NCBI GenBank assembly: GCA_038237665.1
Contig: JBBRYK010000021.1
Span: 1 to 37,199 of the forward strand
Direction of reading: 5' to 3'
Source: JBBRYK01 sp038237665
Lineage (GTDB): Bacteria > Actinomycetota > Thermoleophilia > Gaiellales > Gaiellaceae
Length of the DNA: 37,199 bases
The position numbers and the translations under genes are program-made. The notes under the pieces were generated by a model. It was not told the DNA's origin, did not search any database, and was given only the letters and a program-made list of their open reading frames with translations. Of the stretch, positions 8,142 to 16,164 are shown piece after piece. Each line of letters starts with the position of its first letter. The first letter of the stretch is position 1.

Positions 8142-8162
8142 AGCCTACTTCGGGTTTATCGT
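8142..8162. promoter_or_regulatory. Divergent -10 boxes for paaK operon and DMT/SDR operon
   Basis: The paaK and transporter genes are only 33 bp apart. On the minus strand TAGGCT (8147-8142) lies 6 nt before the paaK GTG. On the plus strand TATCGT (8157-8162) lies 6 nt before the transporter GTG. Neither gene has a Shine-Dalgarno sequence in the few bases available, so both are best explained as leaderless. Confidence 0.5.
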
Positions 8163-8168
8163 TGCCGC

Positions 8169-8618
8169 GTGTCCAGCGGGGACAGTGTGGCGGTCATGCT
8201 GGCGGCGCTCGGCGGCGTCGCAGGCTCGGTGCAGGTCGCGGTCATGGGCCGCTTCGGCGGCCGGATCGGGACGCTCGAGGCGCTGGCGTTCTCGACCTGC
8301 GTTCAGGTCGTGATCACGGTGTCCGCGCTGCTCGTCGTCAGGCAGAGCCTGGCCGGATTCGGCGACGGCCTCCGCCAGCCCGCCTGGATGTGGCTCGGCG
8401 GCGCGATGGGGGCGTTCATCGTCTTCTCGATCACGCTCGCGACCCCCCGGATCGGCGCGGCGGCGACGATCGGACTGATCATCGGCGGCCAGCTGATCAT
8501 GGGCGCGGCGATCGACCGGTTCGGGCTCTTCGGGCTGGAGCAGATCCCGATCGGTTGGCCGCGACTCCTCGGCCTCGCCCTGCTCGCCGCGGGGGCGGTA
8601 CTCTCGCTGCGGAGATGA
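8169..8618 (+). CDS. DMT-family transporter, DUF606/YdcZ type
   Basis: 149 residues with four to five hydrophobic helices, the usual size for the small YdcZ/DUF606 branch of the drug/metabolite transporter superfamily. The pattern is AALGGVAGSVQVAVMG..., then a W(L)GGAMGAF turn, RIGAAATIGLIIGGQL, and a final helix ending SLRR. Such proteins usually work as dimers; the substrate is unknown. The GTG at 8169 is favoured because a -10 box sits 6 nt upstream. Its TGA overlaps the ATG of the SDR gene (ATGA), so the two are co-translated. Confidence 0.8.
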   Translation: MSSGDSVAVMLAALGGVAGSVQVAVMGRFGGRIGTLEALAFSTCVQVVITVSALLVVRQSLAGFGDGLRQPAWMWLGGAMGAFIVFSITLATPRIGAAATIGLIIGGQLIMGAAIDRFGLFGLEQIPIGWPRLLGLALLAAGAVLSLRR

Positions 8619-9295
8619 GCGGCCTCGCCGGCAAGCGGGTGGTGGTCGTCGGCGGCAGCTCCGGGATCGGGCTGGCGGTTGCCGACGCCGCACGAGAGGG
8701 CGGCGCCGAGGTCGTCGTTCGAAGCCGCCGAACGGATCCGCCGCTGGACGTGGTCGACGAAGGCGCCGTGGCCGAGTTCTTCGCGAGCGTGGGCGACTTC
8801 GACCATCTCGTGTTCACGCCGACGGCGCGCGCAGCAGGCCCGATCGTCGAGATCGACCTCGACGCGGCGCGCCGGGCCTTCGACACGAAGTTCTGGGGTG
8901 CGATCTACGCGGTGCGCCACGGAGCACCTCGGCTTGCTGCCGACGGCTCGATCACGCTCCTGTCGGGAGCCGCCGCCTGGACTCCGATGCGCGGCGGCGC
9001 GATCACCGCCTCGACCAACGGCGCGATCGCGGCACTCGTGCGAACACTCGCCGTCGAGCTCGCCCCCGTGCGCGTGAACGCGGTCTCGCCGGGAATCATC
9101 GACACGCCGACCTGGGCGGCCCTACCCGACGAACAGCGAACGGCGATGTTCGACCGGCTCGCCTCGGCCCTGCCCGTGGGCCGAGTCGGTACCGCGGAGG
9201 ACGTCGCTGAGGCGATTCTCTTCCTGATGCAAAGCGGCTTCACGACGGGCACGGTCCTCCACGTCGAGGGCGGGCAGGACCTGGCCGCACCTTAG
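8615..9295 (+). CDS. SDR-fold protein lacking the catalytic Tyr-x3-Lys
   Basis: 226 residues with a good Rossmann start (GGSSGIG, residues 13-19) and the SDR tail APVRVNAVSPGIIDTP. The conserved Ser is at about 117. At the catalytic Tyr-x3-Lys position the sequence reads GAITASTNGAI, with Ile and Thr in place of Tyr and Lys. The Asn of the FDxN element also reads Lys. Either it uses other chemistry or it is a binding or regulatory relative. It follows the DMT transporter with an ATGA overlap. Third-position GC and length are normal, so it does not look like a pseudogene. Confidence 0.82.
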   Translation: MSGLAGKRVVVVGGSSGIGLAVADAAREGGAEVVVRSRRTDPPLDVVDEGAVAEFFASVGDFDHLVFTPTARAAGPIVEIDLDAARRAFDTKFWGAIYAVRHGAPRLAADGSITLLSGAAAWTPMRGGAITASTNGAIAALVRTLAVELAPVRVNAVSPGIIDTPTWAALPDEQRTAMFDRLASALPVGRVGTAEDVAEAILFLMQSGFTTGTVLHVEGGQDLAAP

Positions 9296-9335
9296 GCCTC
9301 CGAAGGCCGCCGCGAACCTCGCTCGGGCACTTCCC

Positions 9336-9366
9336 CCCGGGGGTCCCCCTCGTGTTCTCCCCCGGG
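9336..9366. terminator. GC-rich hairpin between convergent SDR and ade genes
   Basis: CCCGGGGG (9336-9343) is complementary to CCCCCGGG (9359-9366) with a 15-nt loop. It lies 40 bases after the SDR stop and about 57 bases beyond the ade stop on the other strand, so it could serve both. There is no U-tract, as is often the case in high-GC actinobacteria. The rest of the 127-bp gap shows no gene. Confidence 0.4.
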
Positions 9367-9422
9367 AATCAGCCTACCATGGCTCGTTGGCTATTTCGGC
9401 AACACTCTGTGCCATGATCGCG

Positions 9423-11123
9423 TCAACTCACGCGCAAGGGCACCAATTCGAAGCGATCGACGTCGACCAGGCCGCGATCGGTCAGCTTGAGCTTCGGGAT
9501 CACCGAGAGTGCCAGGAAGGCCATCGTCTGAAACGGCGACTCGAGCTCACAACCGAGGTCGCGCGCGGCCTCGACGCAGCTCCGGCTTGCCGCAACGACC
9601 TCGCCGAGCGGGGCGTCTGACAGGAGCCCGGCGACCGGAAGCGGCAGCTCGGCGAGCACCGCCCCGTCCTCGACGACGACGCAGCCGCCACGAAGCTCGG
9701 CCAGCCGCCCGACCGCGCGCACGATGTCCTCGTCGCCCACGCCCACGGCGAGCACATTGTGTGCGTCGTGCGCCACCGTCGAAGCAAGGGCGCCTTTCCG
9801 TAAACCGAAGCCACGGACGAAGCCGAGCCCGATGCGGCCGGTCCCGAGATGCCGCTCGACGACCGCGATCTTCGCGAGATCCCGCTCCGGATCGGCGACC
9901 GCGAACCCGTCGCGAACGCACGGCTCCTCGATCAGCTCCTCCGTGACGATCTGTCCGGGCACGACCCCGATCACCCTGGCCGATCCGCCCTCCCAGGGGA
10001 TGCGGAAGTCGGCGAGACCAAGCCTCGTCGCGTCGAGGCGAACGGTGTTCCGAACCCATTCGGGCACCTCCGGCCGCGCGATCTCACCCAGCGGCCGGCC
10101 CGCCTTCAGCACAAGGTCCGGATCGAAGCTTTCGAGGTCGGGCAGCAGCAGAAGGTCGGCCTGGTACCCGGGAGCGACGGCGCCGAGGTGCGCAAGGCCG
10201 TGCCAGAGGCACGGGTTGAGCGAGGCCATGACGACCGCGTCCTCCGGGGGAACTCCCGCTCGGACGGCCTCGCGGACGATCGAGTTGACGTGCCCCTCCT
10301 CCGCCACGTGCTCGGGCTCGCGGTCGTCAGTGCAGAAGGCGAGCCGGCCCGGCCCGAACTCGGCCACGAGCGGCAGCAGGGCGTGGAGGTTGCGGGCGGC
10401 CGAGGCCTCACGGATCAGAACCCACATGCCCGCCCGCAGCCGCTGACGGCCTTCCTCGAGCGTATGTGCCTCGTGGTCGGAGCGGATGCCGGCCGCCACG
10501 TACGCGTTCAGCTGCTTCCCCAGTACTCCCGGGGCATGGCCGTCGACATGCTCAGCCCGCTCGAGCCGGAGCTTCTCGAGCTCGGCCGGATCGCCCGCGA
10601 TGACGCCGGGGAAATTCATCATCTCGGCGAGGCCGATCACCCTCCGGCGCCGCAAGAGGCCCTGCAGGTCGCCGCTGGTGAGCGGCCGCCGAGGAGACTC
10701 GAAACGCGAGGCCGGCACGCACGAGGAGGCCATGAACCAGACGTCGAGCGGCAGCCCTTCGCAGGCGTCGAGCAGCCAGTGCACCCCGTCGGTGCCCAGG
10801 ACGTTGGCGAGCTCGTGGGGATCTGCGACCACGGCGGTCGTCCCCATCGGAACGATCAGACGTGCGAGCTCGTCCACGAGCAACTTCGTCGATTCGAGAT
10901 GCATATGGGAATCGACGAAGCCGGGAATGACGTAGCGGCCGGCCGCGTCGACGACCTCCGTGCCCTCATACTCGCCCAGTCCGGCGACGTACCCGTCCGC
11001 GATCGCCACATCCGCCTCGAGCCACTCGCGCGTGAAGACGGAGAGGACGCGCCCGTCCCGCACGACGACGTCGGCGGGCTCGTCGCCTCGCGCGACGGCG
11101 ATACGGCGGGCCAGATCCTGCAT
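9423..11123 (-). CDS. ade: Adenine deaminase
   Basis: A 566-residue amidohydrolase of the Ade type, full length. Metal and active-site motifs in order are DSHMHLES (His 73, His 75), VVADPHE (101-104), GLAEMMN (Glu about 167), HAPG (196), SDHEAHT (215-221) and FCTDD (Asp 266-267). A C-terminal domain follows with STVAHDAHN and the final VIPKLKLTDRGLVD. It converts adenine to hypoxanthine and ammonia in the cytosol. It is the last gene of the minus purine operon, 9 bases after the xanthine dehydrogenase large subunit, so its product feeds that enzyme directly. Confidence 0.95.
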   Translation of the reverse strand: MQDLARRIAVARGDEPADVVVRDGRVLSVFTREWLEADVAIADGYVAGLGEYEGTEVVDAAGRYVIPGFVDSHMHLESTKLLVDELARLIVPMGTTAVVADPHELANVLGTDGVHWLLDACEGLPLDVWFMASSCVPASRFESPRRPLTSGDLQGLLRRRRVIGLAEMMNFPGVIAGDPAELEKLRLERAEHVDGHAPGVLGKQLNAYVAAGIRSDHEAHTLEEGRQRLRAGMWVLIREASAARNLHALLPLVAEFGPGRLAFCTDDREPEHVAEEGHVNSIVREAVRAGVPPEDAVVMASLNPCLWHGLAHLGAVAPGYQADLLLLPDLESFDPDLVLKAGRPLGEIARPEVPEWVRNTVRLDATRLGLADFRIPWEGGSARVIGVVPGQIVTEELIEEPCVRDGFAVADPERDLAKIAVVERHLGTGRIGLGFVRGFGLRKGALASTVAHDAHNVLAVGVGDEDIVRAVGRLAELRGGCVVVEDGAVLAELPLPVAGLLSDAPLGEVVAASRSCVEAARDLGCELESPFQTMAFLALSVIPKLKLTDRGLVDVDRFELVPLRVS

Positions 11124-11132
11124 CAGGCGACC

Positions 11133-13400
11133 TTACCCGGGGGAAACCGGGCTCGGGCCTGCCGGCCCGGCAACCTCGTCGTGAAGGCCGACGATGTCGT
11201 CGGGTTTCACGGGCACCCGGTTGAGCTCCTTGCCCGTCGCAGCACGCAGCGCCGACAGGATCGCCGACGTCGACACCACCGTCGGCGGCTCGCCGACGCC
11301 CTTGACGCCGTAGGGAGCGTCCGGTTCGGGATCTTCGACGAGGACCGAGTCGACGGGAGGCATGTCGAGCGTCGTCGGAATCAGGTAATCGGTAAAGCTG
11401 GCGTTCGTGATCAGCCCGTCGCGGGTCTGGATCTCCTCCATCAGCGCGAGCCCGAGGCCCTGCGCCGTGCCGCCCTCGATCTGCCCCTCCACTGCCTGCG
11501 GGTTGATCGCCGTGCCGACGTCCTGGGCCGTTCCGATCCAGACCACGCGCGTCAGACCGAGCTCGACGTCGACCTCGACGACCGAGCGCATGGCAGCGCA
11601 CGCGAACGCCACGTGGGCGGGCGCGCCGGTGATCTGACCGGTCGCCGAGTCGAGCGGGGCCGTGCGCCGGTGGTGGAAGACGCGCTCGACGTCGACTTCA
11701 CCGCCGCCGCGCTGCTCACGCTCCTCGATGGCTGCCCGGCAGGCGAGCTGCACGGCGCCCGCGGCCATCCAGGTCATGCGCGAGGCCGACGCCGAGCCGG
11801 CCGACCCGACGTCGACGGTCGAGTGAGGGGCGAGCACGATGTCCTCGGTGTCGAGCTCGGTCCGGGCGACCTGGAGCACGACGTTGGTCACGCCCTGGCC
11901 AACCTCGGCCGCCGCGCAGTGGATCTCGGCGCTCCCGTCCGCGAGCAGCCGGACGCGGGCCGCGCAGGCATCGTCGAAGCCCTCCGAGTAGCAGAGATTC
12001 TTGAAGCCGACGGCGAACCCGACCCCTCGCCGGACACCCTCGCCCCGGCCGACGTTGCCGGCGCCCCCCGGCAGCCTGATCGGATCCCGGGGGAACTCCT
12101 CGGGCTCGGGCAGCGGGAGGTCCGCGGCACGCCGGATCACCTCGGCCACCGGCAGGGAGCCGGTGATCGGCTGGCCGGTCGGGAGCTTGTCGCCGGGCTT
12201 CAGCGCGTTGAGCAGGCGGAGCTCGATCGGGTCGATGTCGAGCGCGGCCGCGAGCTTGTCCATCTGGGCCTCGGCCGCGAAGCAGGTCTGAACGGCCCCG
12301 AAACCGCGCATCGCTCCGCACGGAGGATTGTTCGTGTAGACCGACGTGCAGTCGATCAGGGCGTTCTCGACGGCGTAGGGGCCGCAGGCGAAGCAGGACG
12401 CGTTGGCAGTCACGGCGGTCGAGCTGGAGGCATACGCGCCGCCGTCGAGGAGGATCCGCATCCGCACGCACACGAGCTTCCCGGCCCGGGCGGCCCGGTG
12501 CTCGGCCCAGATGCGGGCGGGGTGCCGGTGAACATGGCCGAAGAAGGATTCCTCGCGGCTGTAGACCATCTTTACCGGCCGCGCGGTATGGAGCGCGAGG
12601 AGCGCCGCATGAACCTGGATCGACAGGTCCTCCCGACCGCCGAAGGCGCCGCCGACGCCGCCGAGATGGATCCGAACCTGATCGGGCGGGAGGTTCAGGC
12701 ACGGCGCGACCTGGTCGCGATCGACGTGCAGCCACTGCGTCGCGACGTAGATGTCGACCCCACCCTCGCCGTCGGGGACAGCGAGGCCCGACTCGGGGCC
12801 GAGAAAAGCCTGGTCCTGGATGCCGAGCTCGTAGTAGCCCGAGACGGCAACGTCACCCGTCGTCTCCGGATCGCCGTGATGGATCTCCAGGTGGCGAACC
12901 ACATTCGGCCGCGGATCGTCGCGGTAGCCGTGGCCCATCGTCGGCCGGTCCGGATGGAGCGGTTCCTGCTCGGTCGCCCGCTCGGGGTCGACCACCGGTT
13001 CGAGCGGCTCGTATTCGACCTTCACCTTCCCGGCCGCACGGAGCGCCTGCTCTGGCTCGTCGGCGGCGACGAGCGCGACGGGCTCGCCGAAGTAGCGGAC
13101 GCGGTCGATCGCGAGCACCGGCTGGTCGGGGAACTCGAGGCCGTAGCGCTTCTGCCCGGGAACGTCGTCGTGGGTGAGAACGGCATGAACCCCCGGCATA
13201 CCGACCGCATCGGAGACGTCGATCGAAGTGATGCGCGCGTGCGCGTGGGGACTGCGGACCGTCTTGCCCCAGAGCATCCCTGCCGCATGCAGGTCGCTGG
13301 CGTAAGCGAACTCGCCCGTGACCTTGGGAATTGCATCGACCCGCCGGACGCTCTCTCCGACCCGGCCGAGAACGAGCTTCGTGTGCGCGGGCGAGCTCAT
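11133..13400 (-). CDS. xdhA: Xanthine dehydrogenase, molybdopterin-binding subunit
   Basis: A 755-residue large subunit of the xanthine oxidase family. The N-terminal domain begins RRVDAIPKVTGEFAYASD. Molybdopterin contacts include GGVGGAFGGRED, AMRGFGAVQ and AAEVGQG. The catalytic Glu is in GVGEPP (about residue 704). It oxidises hypoxanthine to xanthine and xanthine to urate together with the FAD and 2Fe-2S subunits encoded upstream; symbols follow E. coli usage. No XdhC-type Moco insertase is seen here. A 113-bp leader with a repeat element and a hairpin separates it from the phosphatase gene, unlike the overlapping junctions before it. Confidence 0.93.
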   Translation of the reverse strand: MSSPAHTKLVLGRVGESVRRVDAIPKVTGEFAYASDLHAAGMLWGKTVRSPHAHARITSIDVSDAVGMPGVHAVLTHDDVPGQKRYGLEFPDQPVLAIDRVRYFGEPVALVAADEPEQALRAAGKVKVEYEPLEPVVDPERATEQEPLHPDRPTMGHGYRDDPRPNVVRHLEIHHGDPETTGDVAVSGYYELGIQDQAFLGPESGLAVPDGEGGVDIYVATQWLHVDRDQVAPCLNLPPDQVRIHLGGVGGAFGGREDLSIQVHAALLALHTARPVKMVYSREESFFGHVHRHPARIWAEHRAARAGKLVCVRMRILLDGGAYASSSTAVTANASCFACGPYAVENALIDCTSVYTNNPPCGAMRGFGAVQTCFAAEAQMDKLAAALDIDPIELRLLNALKPGDKLPTGQPITGSLPVAEVIRRAADLPLPEPEEFPRDPIRLPGGAGNVGRGEGVRRGVGFAVGFKNLCYSEGFDDACAARVRLLADGSAEIHCAAAEVGQGVTNVVLQVARTELDTEDIVLAPHSTVDVGSAGSASASRMTWMAAGAVQLACRAAIEEREQRGGGEVDVERVFHHRRTAPLDSATGQITGAPAHVAFACAAMRSVVEVDVELGLTRVVWIGTAQDVGTAINPQAVEGQIEGGTAQGLGLALMEEIQTRDGLITNASFTDYLIPTTLDMPPVDSVLVEDPEPDAPYGVKGVGEPPTVVSTSAILSALRAATGKELNRVPVKPDDIVGLHDEVAGPAGPSPVSPG

Positions 13401-13418
13401 GGAAGGTTTCTCACTCTT

Positions 13419-13456
13419 GGCACAGAGCCGTCACGCCTTTCGGGGTACGCTCGCGG
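13419..13456. repeat. 38-bp repeated element, copy A (upstream of xdhA)
   Basis: Plus strand begins GGCACAGAGCCG and ends TACGCTCGCGG. It matches copy B at 27567-27604 at about 32 of 38 aligned positions with two one-base indels that cancel. Shared blocks are GGCACA, TTTCGGGG and TACG(C/A)TCGCGG. It lies 19 bases upstream of the xdhA ATG. TACGCT fits TANNNT on the plus strand, so it could be a promoter reading away from xdhA, or an operator or leader element for it. Confidence 0.55.
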
Positions 13457-13478
13457 CGGGTGGCGGGTGGATCTTCTT

Positions 13479-13496
13479 CCCCACCCAGGGGTGGGG
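13479..13496. other. Hairpin in the leader between phosphatase and xdhA
   Basis: CCCCACC (13479-13485) pairs with GGTGGGG (13490-13496) around a CAGG loop, a 7-bp stem. On the plus strand it is followed by GTTTGGG. It may end a short plus-strand transcript started in repeat A, or act in the minus transcript as an attenuating or stabilising structure before xdhA. The sequence alone does not decide. Confidence 0.4.
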
Positions 13497-13513
13497 GTTT
13501 GGGAGTTGGTGGT

Positions 13514-13939
13514 TCATCGGGCTTTGAGCTCGTCCAGGAGTTCGCGGACCGCCGCTTCGATCTCGCCGTAGACGCGGCGGTACGTGTCCGGGCCGCGGCC
13601 GACCGGATCTTCGACGTCGGTCCCGGACAGGATCCTGATCTTCTCCGCGCCGTACCGGTCGCGCACCGCACCCGCATGCCAGGCCGTCACAGGCACGACC
13701 AGATCGGCCCACTCGATCAGCTGCGGCGTCAGCGGCTGCGCTCGATGCGCGGAAAGGTCGAGTCCCAGCTCGGCCGCCGCAGCCGAGGCATCTCCGGAGG
13801 CACGGTCGCCGGCCGACACCCGTAGCCCTGCGCTCGCGATCTGCCACTCGCCGCCGAGCCCCGCCGTCTCTCGCTCGGCAACCGCGGCGGCGAACGGGCT
13901 GCGGCAGGTGTCTCCGGTGCAGACGAAGACGATCCTCAC
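13514..13939 (-). CDS. Low-molecular-weight protein phosphatase, YwlE-like
   Basis: A 141-residue protein of the LMW phosphatase fold. The P-loop C-x5-R is CTGDTCRS (Cys 7, Arg 13), and the general-acid Asp lies in VEDPVGR. Thr 11 sits at the position that in Bacillus YwlE selects phosphoarginine over phosphotyrosine. The usual loop Asn is Asp 10 here. A GTG start overlaps the stop of the 2Fe-2S subunit as GTGA, so the gene is translated with the xanthine dehydrogenase subunits. Arsenate reductase of the same fold is less likely because the extra redox cysteines are absent. Its role in a purine operon is unknown. Confidence 0.85.
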   Translation of the reverse strand: MRIVFVCTGDTCRSPFAAAVAERETAGLGGEWQIASAGLRVSAGDRASGDASAAAAELGLDLSAHRAQPLTPQLIEWADLVVPVTAWHAGAVRDRYGAEKIRILSGTDVEDPVGRGPDTYRRVYGEIEAAVRELLDELKAR

Positions 13940-14394
13940 CCGCGCTCCGCAGCGAGCCGCACGGCATCGAAGATCTTCGCGTAACCGGTGCAGCGGCAGA
14001 CGTTTCCGGACAGTGCCTCGCGGATCTCGTCCTCGCTCGGGTCGGGGCGGCGGAGGAGAAGATCGGCGGTGGCCATGACGAGGCCCGGCGTGCAGAAACC
14101 GCATTGCACCGCCCCGGTCTCGACGAAGGCCTCCTGGACCGGATGGAGCTTCCCCTCAGGCGCGAGTCCCTCGACGGTCACGATCTCGTGGCCGTCAGCC
14201 TGAGCGGAGAGGACGAGGCAGGCGCAGACGAGCGTCCCGTCCAGCAGCACCGAACACGAGCCGCATTCCCCCTGCTCGCACGCGTTCTTCGAGCCGGGGA
14301 GGCCCAGACGCTCGCGAAGTGTGTGGAGCAGGCTCTCGCCGCCCCAGACCTCGGCCTCGCACGGTTCACCGTTGACGACGAGCTCGACCTTCAC
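13936..14394 (-). CDS. xdhC: Xanthine dehydrogenase, 2Fe-2S subunit
   Basis: 152 residues, the usual size of the CoxS/XdhC iron-sulfur subunit. The N-terminal plant-type cluster is C-x4-C-x2-C with a fourth Cys after about 11 residues (ACEQGECGSC...CAC). The C-terminal four-helix domain carries the second cluster in CGFCTPG and CRCTGY. It passes electrons from the molybdenum centre to FAD. The GTG start at 14394 overlaps the FAD-subunit stop as GTGA. E. coli symbol used, not the XdhC chaperone. Confidence 0.93.
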   Translation of the reverse strand: MKVELVVNGEPCEAEVWGGESLLHTLRERLGLPGSKNACEQGECGSCSVLLDGTLVCACLVLSAQADGHEIVTVEGLAPEGKLHPVQEAFVETGAVQCGFCTPGLVMATADLLLRRPDPSEDEIREALSGNVCRCTGYAKIFDAVRLAAERG

Positions 14395-15182
14395 GCCAGG
14401 CACCGGTCGAGGGCACGCTTCGCGAGCACCGCGAGGGCGTGGCGACGATACGCGGCTGTCCCGCGCACGTCGTCGATCGGGCTTGCGGCCTCGACGACGC
14501 GCTCCGGCAGAGAAGCTGCCTCGGCGAGAGGACAGCGGACGAGCCCGGTCACCGGCCCCGCCGAGCCGAACGACGCGCGAACCTCGCCGCGCTCCCGGTC
14601 GACGCAGACGGCCAGCGAGCACACCGCGATCACCATCGCGTTCCGCGGCCCGATCTTCATGAAGGTCTGCGGCCCGCCGCTCGGAGTCACTCGCGCCGAC
14701 GCGATCAGCTCGTCCGGCTCGAGGGCATTGCGCTTCGGGCCGACGAGGAAATCGGAGAGGGGCATCCGCCGCACTCCGCGTACGCTCGCGAGCTCGAGCT
14801 CGGCCTCCTCGACGAGCAGCGGCGGCAGCGCGTCCCCCGCGGGCGAGGCCGTCCCTAGGTTCCCTCCGATCGTCCCGCGATTACGGATCTGCGGCGACCC
14901 GACCGTCCGCGAGGCCTCGGCCAGAGCGGGGAGAAGCCCGGCGAGGGGTCCTGTCTCGGCCTCGGCATAGGTGAGCCCCGCTGCAAGCCGAAGCGTCCCG
15001 TTCTCGCGCGACCAGCCGCGCAGCTCGGCGACCTCGTTCAGGTTGATGATCGTCTCCGGCCTTCGCCGGTCGAAATTGAGCTCGACCAGAAGGTCCGTTC
15101 CGCCCTGGATCGGAACCGCCTCGGGCCGCTCCGCCTTGAGAGCGAGAGCCTCGTCGAAGGTGCGGGGCGTCAGAACTTCCAT
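14391..15182 (-). CDS. xdhB: Xanthine dehydrogenase, FAD-binding subunit
   Basis: 263 residues of the CO-dehydrogenase flavoprotein type. FAD contacts are IQGGTDLLVEL (about 25-35) and TIGGNLGTASPAGD (about 104-117). The C-terminal CODH-flavin domain ends RALDRCLA. It accepts electrons from the 2Fe-2S subunit and passes them to NAD or another acceptor. It begins with ATG 7 bases after the permease stop and ends in a GTGA overlap, so transporter and enzyme genes form one operon. Confidence 0.92.
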   Translation of the reverse strand: MEVLTPRTFDEALALKAERPEAVPIQGGTDLLVELNFDRRRPETIINLNEVAELRGWSRENGTLRLAAGLTYAEAETGPLAGLLPALAEASRTVGSPQIRNRGTIGGNLGTASPAGDALPPLLVEEAELELASVRGVRRMPLSDFLVGPKRNALEPDELIASARVTPSGGPQTFMKIGPRNAMVIAVCSLAVCVDRERGEVRASFGSAGPVTGLVRCPLAEAASLPERVVEAASPIDDVRGTAAYRRHALAVLAKRALDRCLA

Positions 15183-15189
15183 CAGCTCA

Positions 15190-16164
15190 TCATCGCTCCT
15201 CGCGAACGTACGGCAGCCCGAGCGCCGCGGGAGCCCCCAGCCGCCGTTTGGCTAGCCCGGCGGAGACGAGCACGAGCACGACGACCGTCATCACGTACGG
15301 CAGGGCGTTCAGGAACTCGGGCTTGATCCCGTACCCGCGCGCCTGCAGGGCGGACGGCAGGCCGCCCGACAGACCGCCGAAGAGGTACGCACCGACGAGG
15401 CAGAGCTCGGCGCGCCAGAACGAGAAGATGACCAGCGCGATCGCAATCCACCCAGCACCCCCGACGAGCGAGTCTCCGGCATTCCAGCCCGGCGCGATCG
15501 CGAGGCTGAAGCAGGCGCCGCCGACGCCGGCGAACGCGCCGCCGGCGAGCACGTGCGCGTACCTGTACTTCGTCACGCTGATCCCCATCGCGTCGGCCGC
15601 ACCCGGCGCCTCGCCCACCGCCCGCACATTGAGACCGAAGCGCGTCCGCGCGAGGTAGAGCGCGACGGCGACCGTCGCCGCCCACGCGACGTACACCACC
15701 GCCGTCTGGTGAAAGAGCACCGGGCCGAGCACCGGCACGTCCTTCAGCCCGAACACGTCGAGCTCGCTGAACTGGTGGACGGGCGGCGCGTCCGACAACC
15801 CGAGGCTCTGCCCGAGGTATGACGAGAGACCAAGGCCGCCGGCGAAGATCGTCAGCGCCAGGCCGGAGACGATCTGGCTCGCGCGGAGCGAGACGACGAG
15901 GAAGGCGTGAATCGAAGCCATGACGACACCGGCGAACGCCGCGGTGAGGACGGCCAGTACGAGGGCGAGTGCCGTCGACCCCGGCGCCCGCTGCGACGCC
16001 CAGAAGGCCATCACGGCACCGACGAGCATCATTCCCTCGACTCCCAGGTTCAGCACGCCCGAGCGCTCCGCGAGTAGCTCGCCGAGCGCGGCGAACAGGA
16101 TCGGCGTCCCGTAGGCGAGAGCCTGCGCCAGCACGGAAACGGTGAGCCCGTGATTGACGCTCAC
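15190..16164 (-). CDS. nupQ: ABC nucleoside/purine permease (NupQ-like)
   Basis: 324 residues with about eight to ten hydrophobic helices. The segment GELLAERSGVLNLGVEGMML near the N-terminus is the hallmark of the permease that partners BMP-type nucleoside importers. The GTG start overlaps the stop of the first permease (GTGA). With the ATPase and binding protein it should import purine nucleosides or bases; location next to xanthine dehydrogenase and adenine deaminase favours purines. Exact substrate is not readable. Confidence 0.9.
   Translation of the reverse strand: MSVNHGLTVSVLAQALAYGTPILFAALGELLAERSGVLNLGVEGMMLVGAVMAFWASQRAPGSTALALVLAVLTAAFAGVVMASIHAFLVVSLRASQIVSGLALTIFAGGLGLSSYLGQSLGLSDAPPVHQFSELDVFGLKDVPVLGPVLFHQTAVVYVAWAATVAVALYLARTRFGLNVRAVGEAPGAADAMGISVTKYRYAHVLAGGAFAGVGGACFSLAIAPGWNAGDSLVGGAGWIAIALVIFSFWRAELCLVGAYLFGGLSGGLPSALQARGYGIKPEFLNALPYVMTVVVLVLVSAGLAKRRLGAPAALGLPYVREER

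Noticed and set aside
7434..8168. Upstream extension of the DMT transporter frame
   Set aside because: It is antisense to paaK; homology and the -10 box place the start at 8169.
9380..9420. Possible third copy of the 38-bp element near the end of ade (CTGTGCC, TTTCGG, GATCGCG)
   Set aside because: The blocks occur in a different order and orientation, and similarity is too short.
9849..13571. A plus-strand open frame of more than 1200 codons antisense to ade and xdhA
   Set aside because: It mirrors two well-supported minus genes, its translation is Arg/Asp-rich without any domain, and high GC makes long antisense frames common.
14780..14800. TACGCTCGCG match resembling the repeat element
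   Set aside because: It lies inside the FAD-subunit coding region and lacks the GGCACA and TTTCGGGG blocks.
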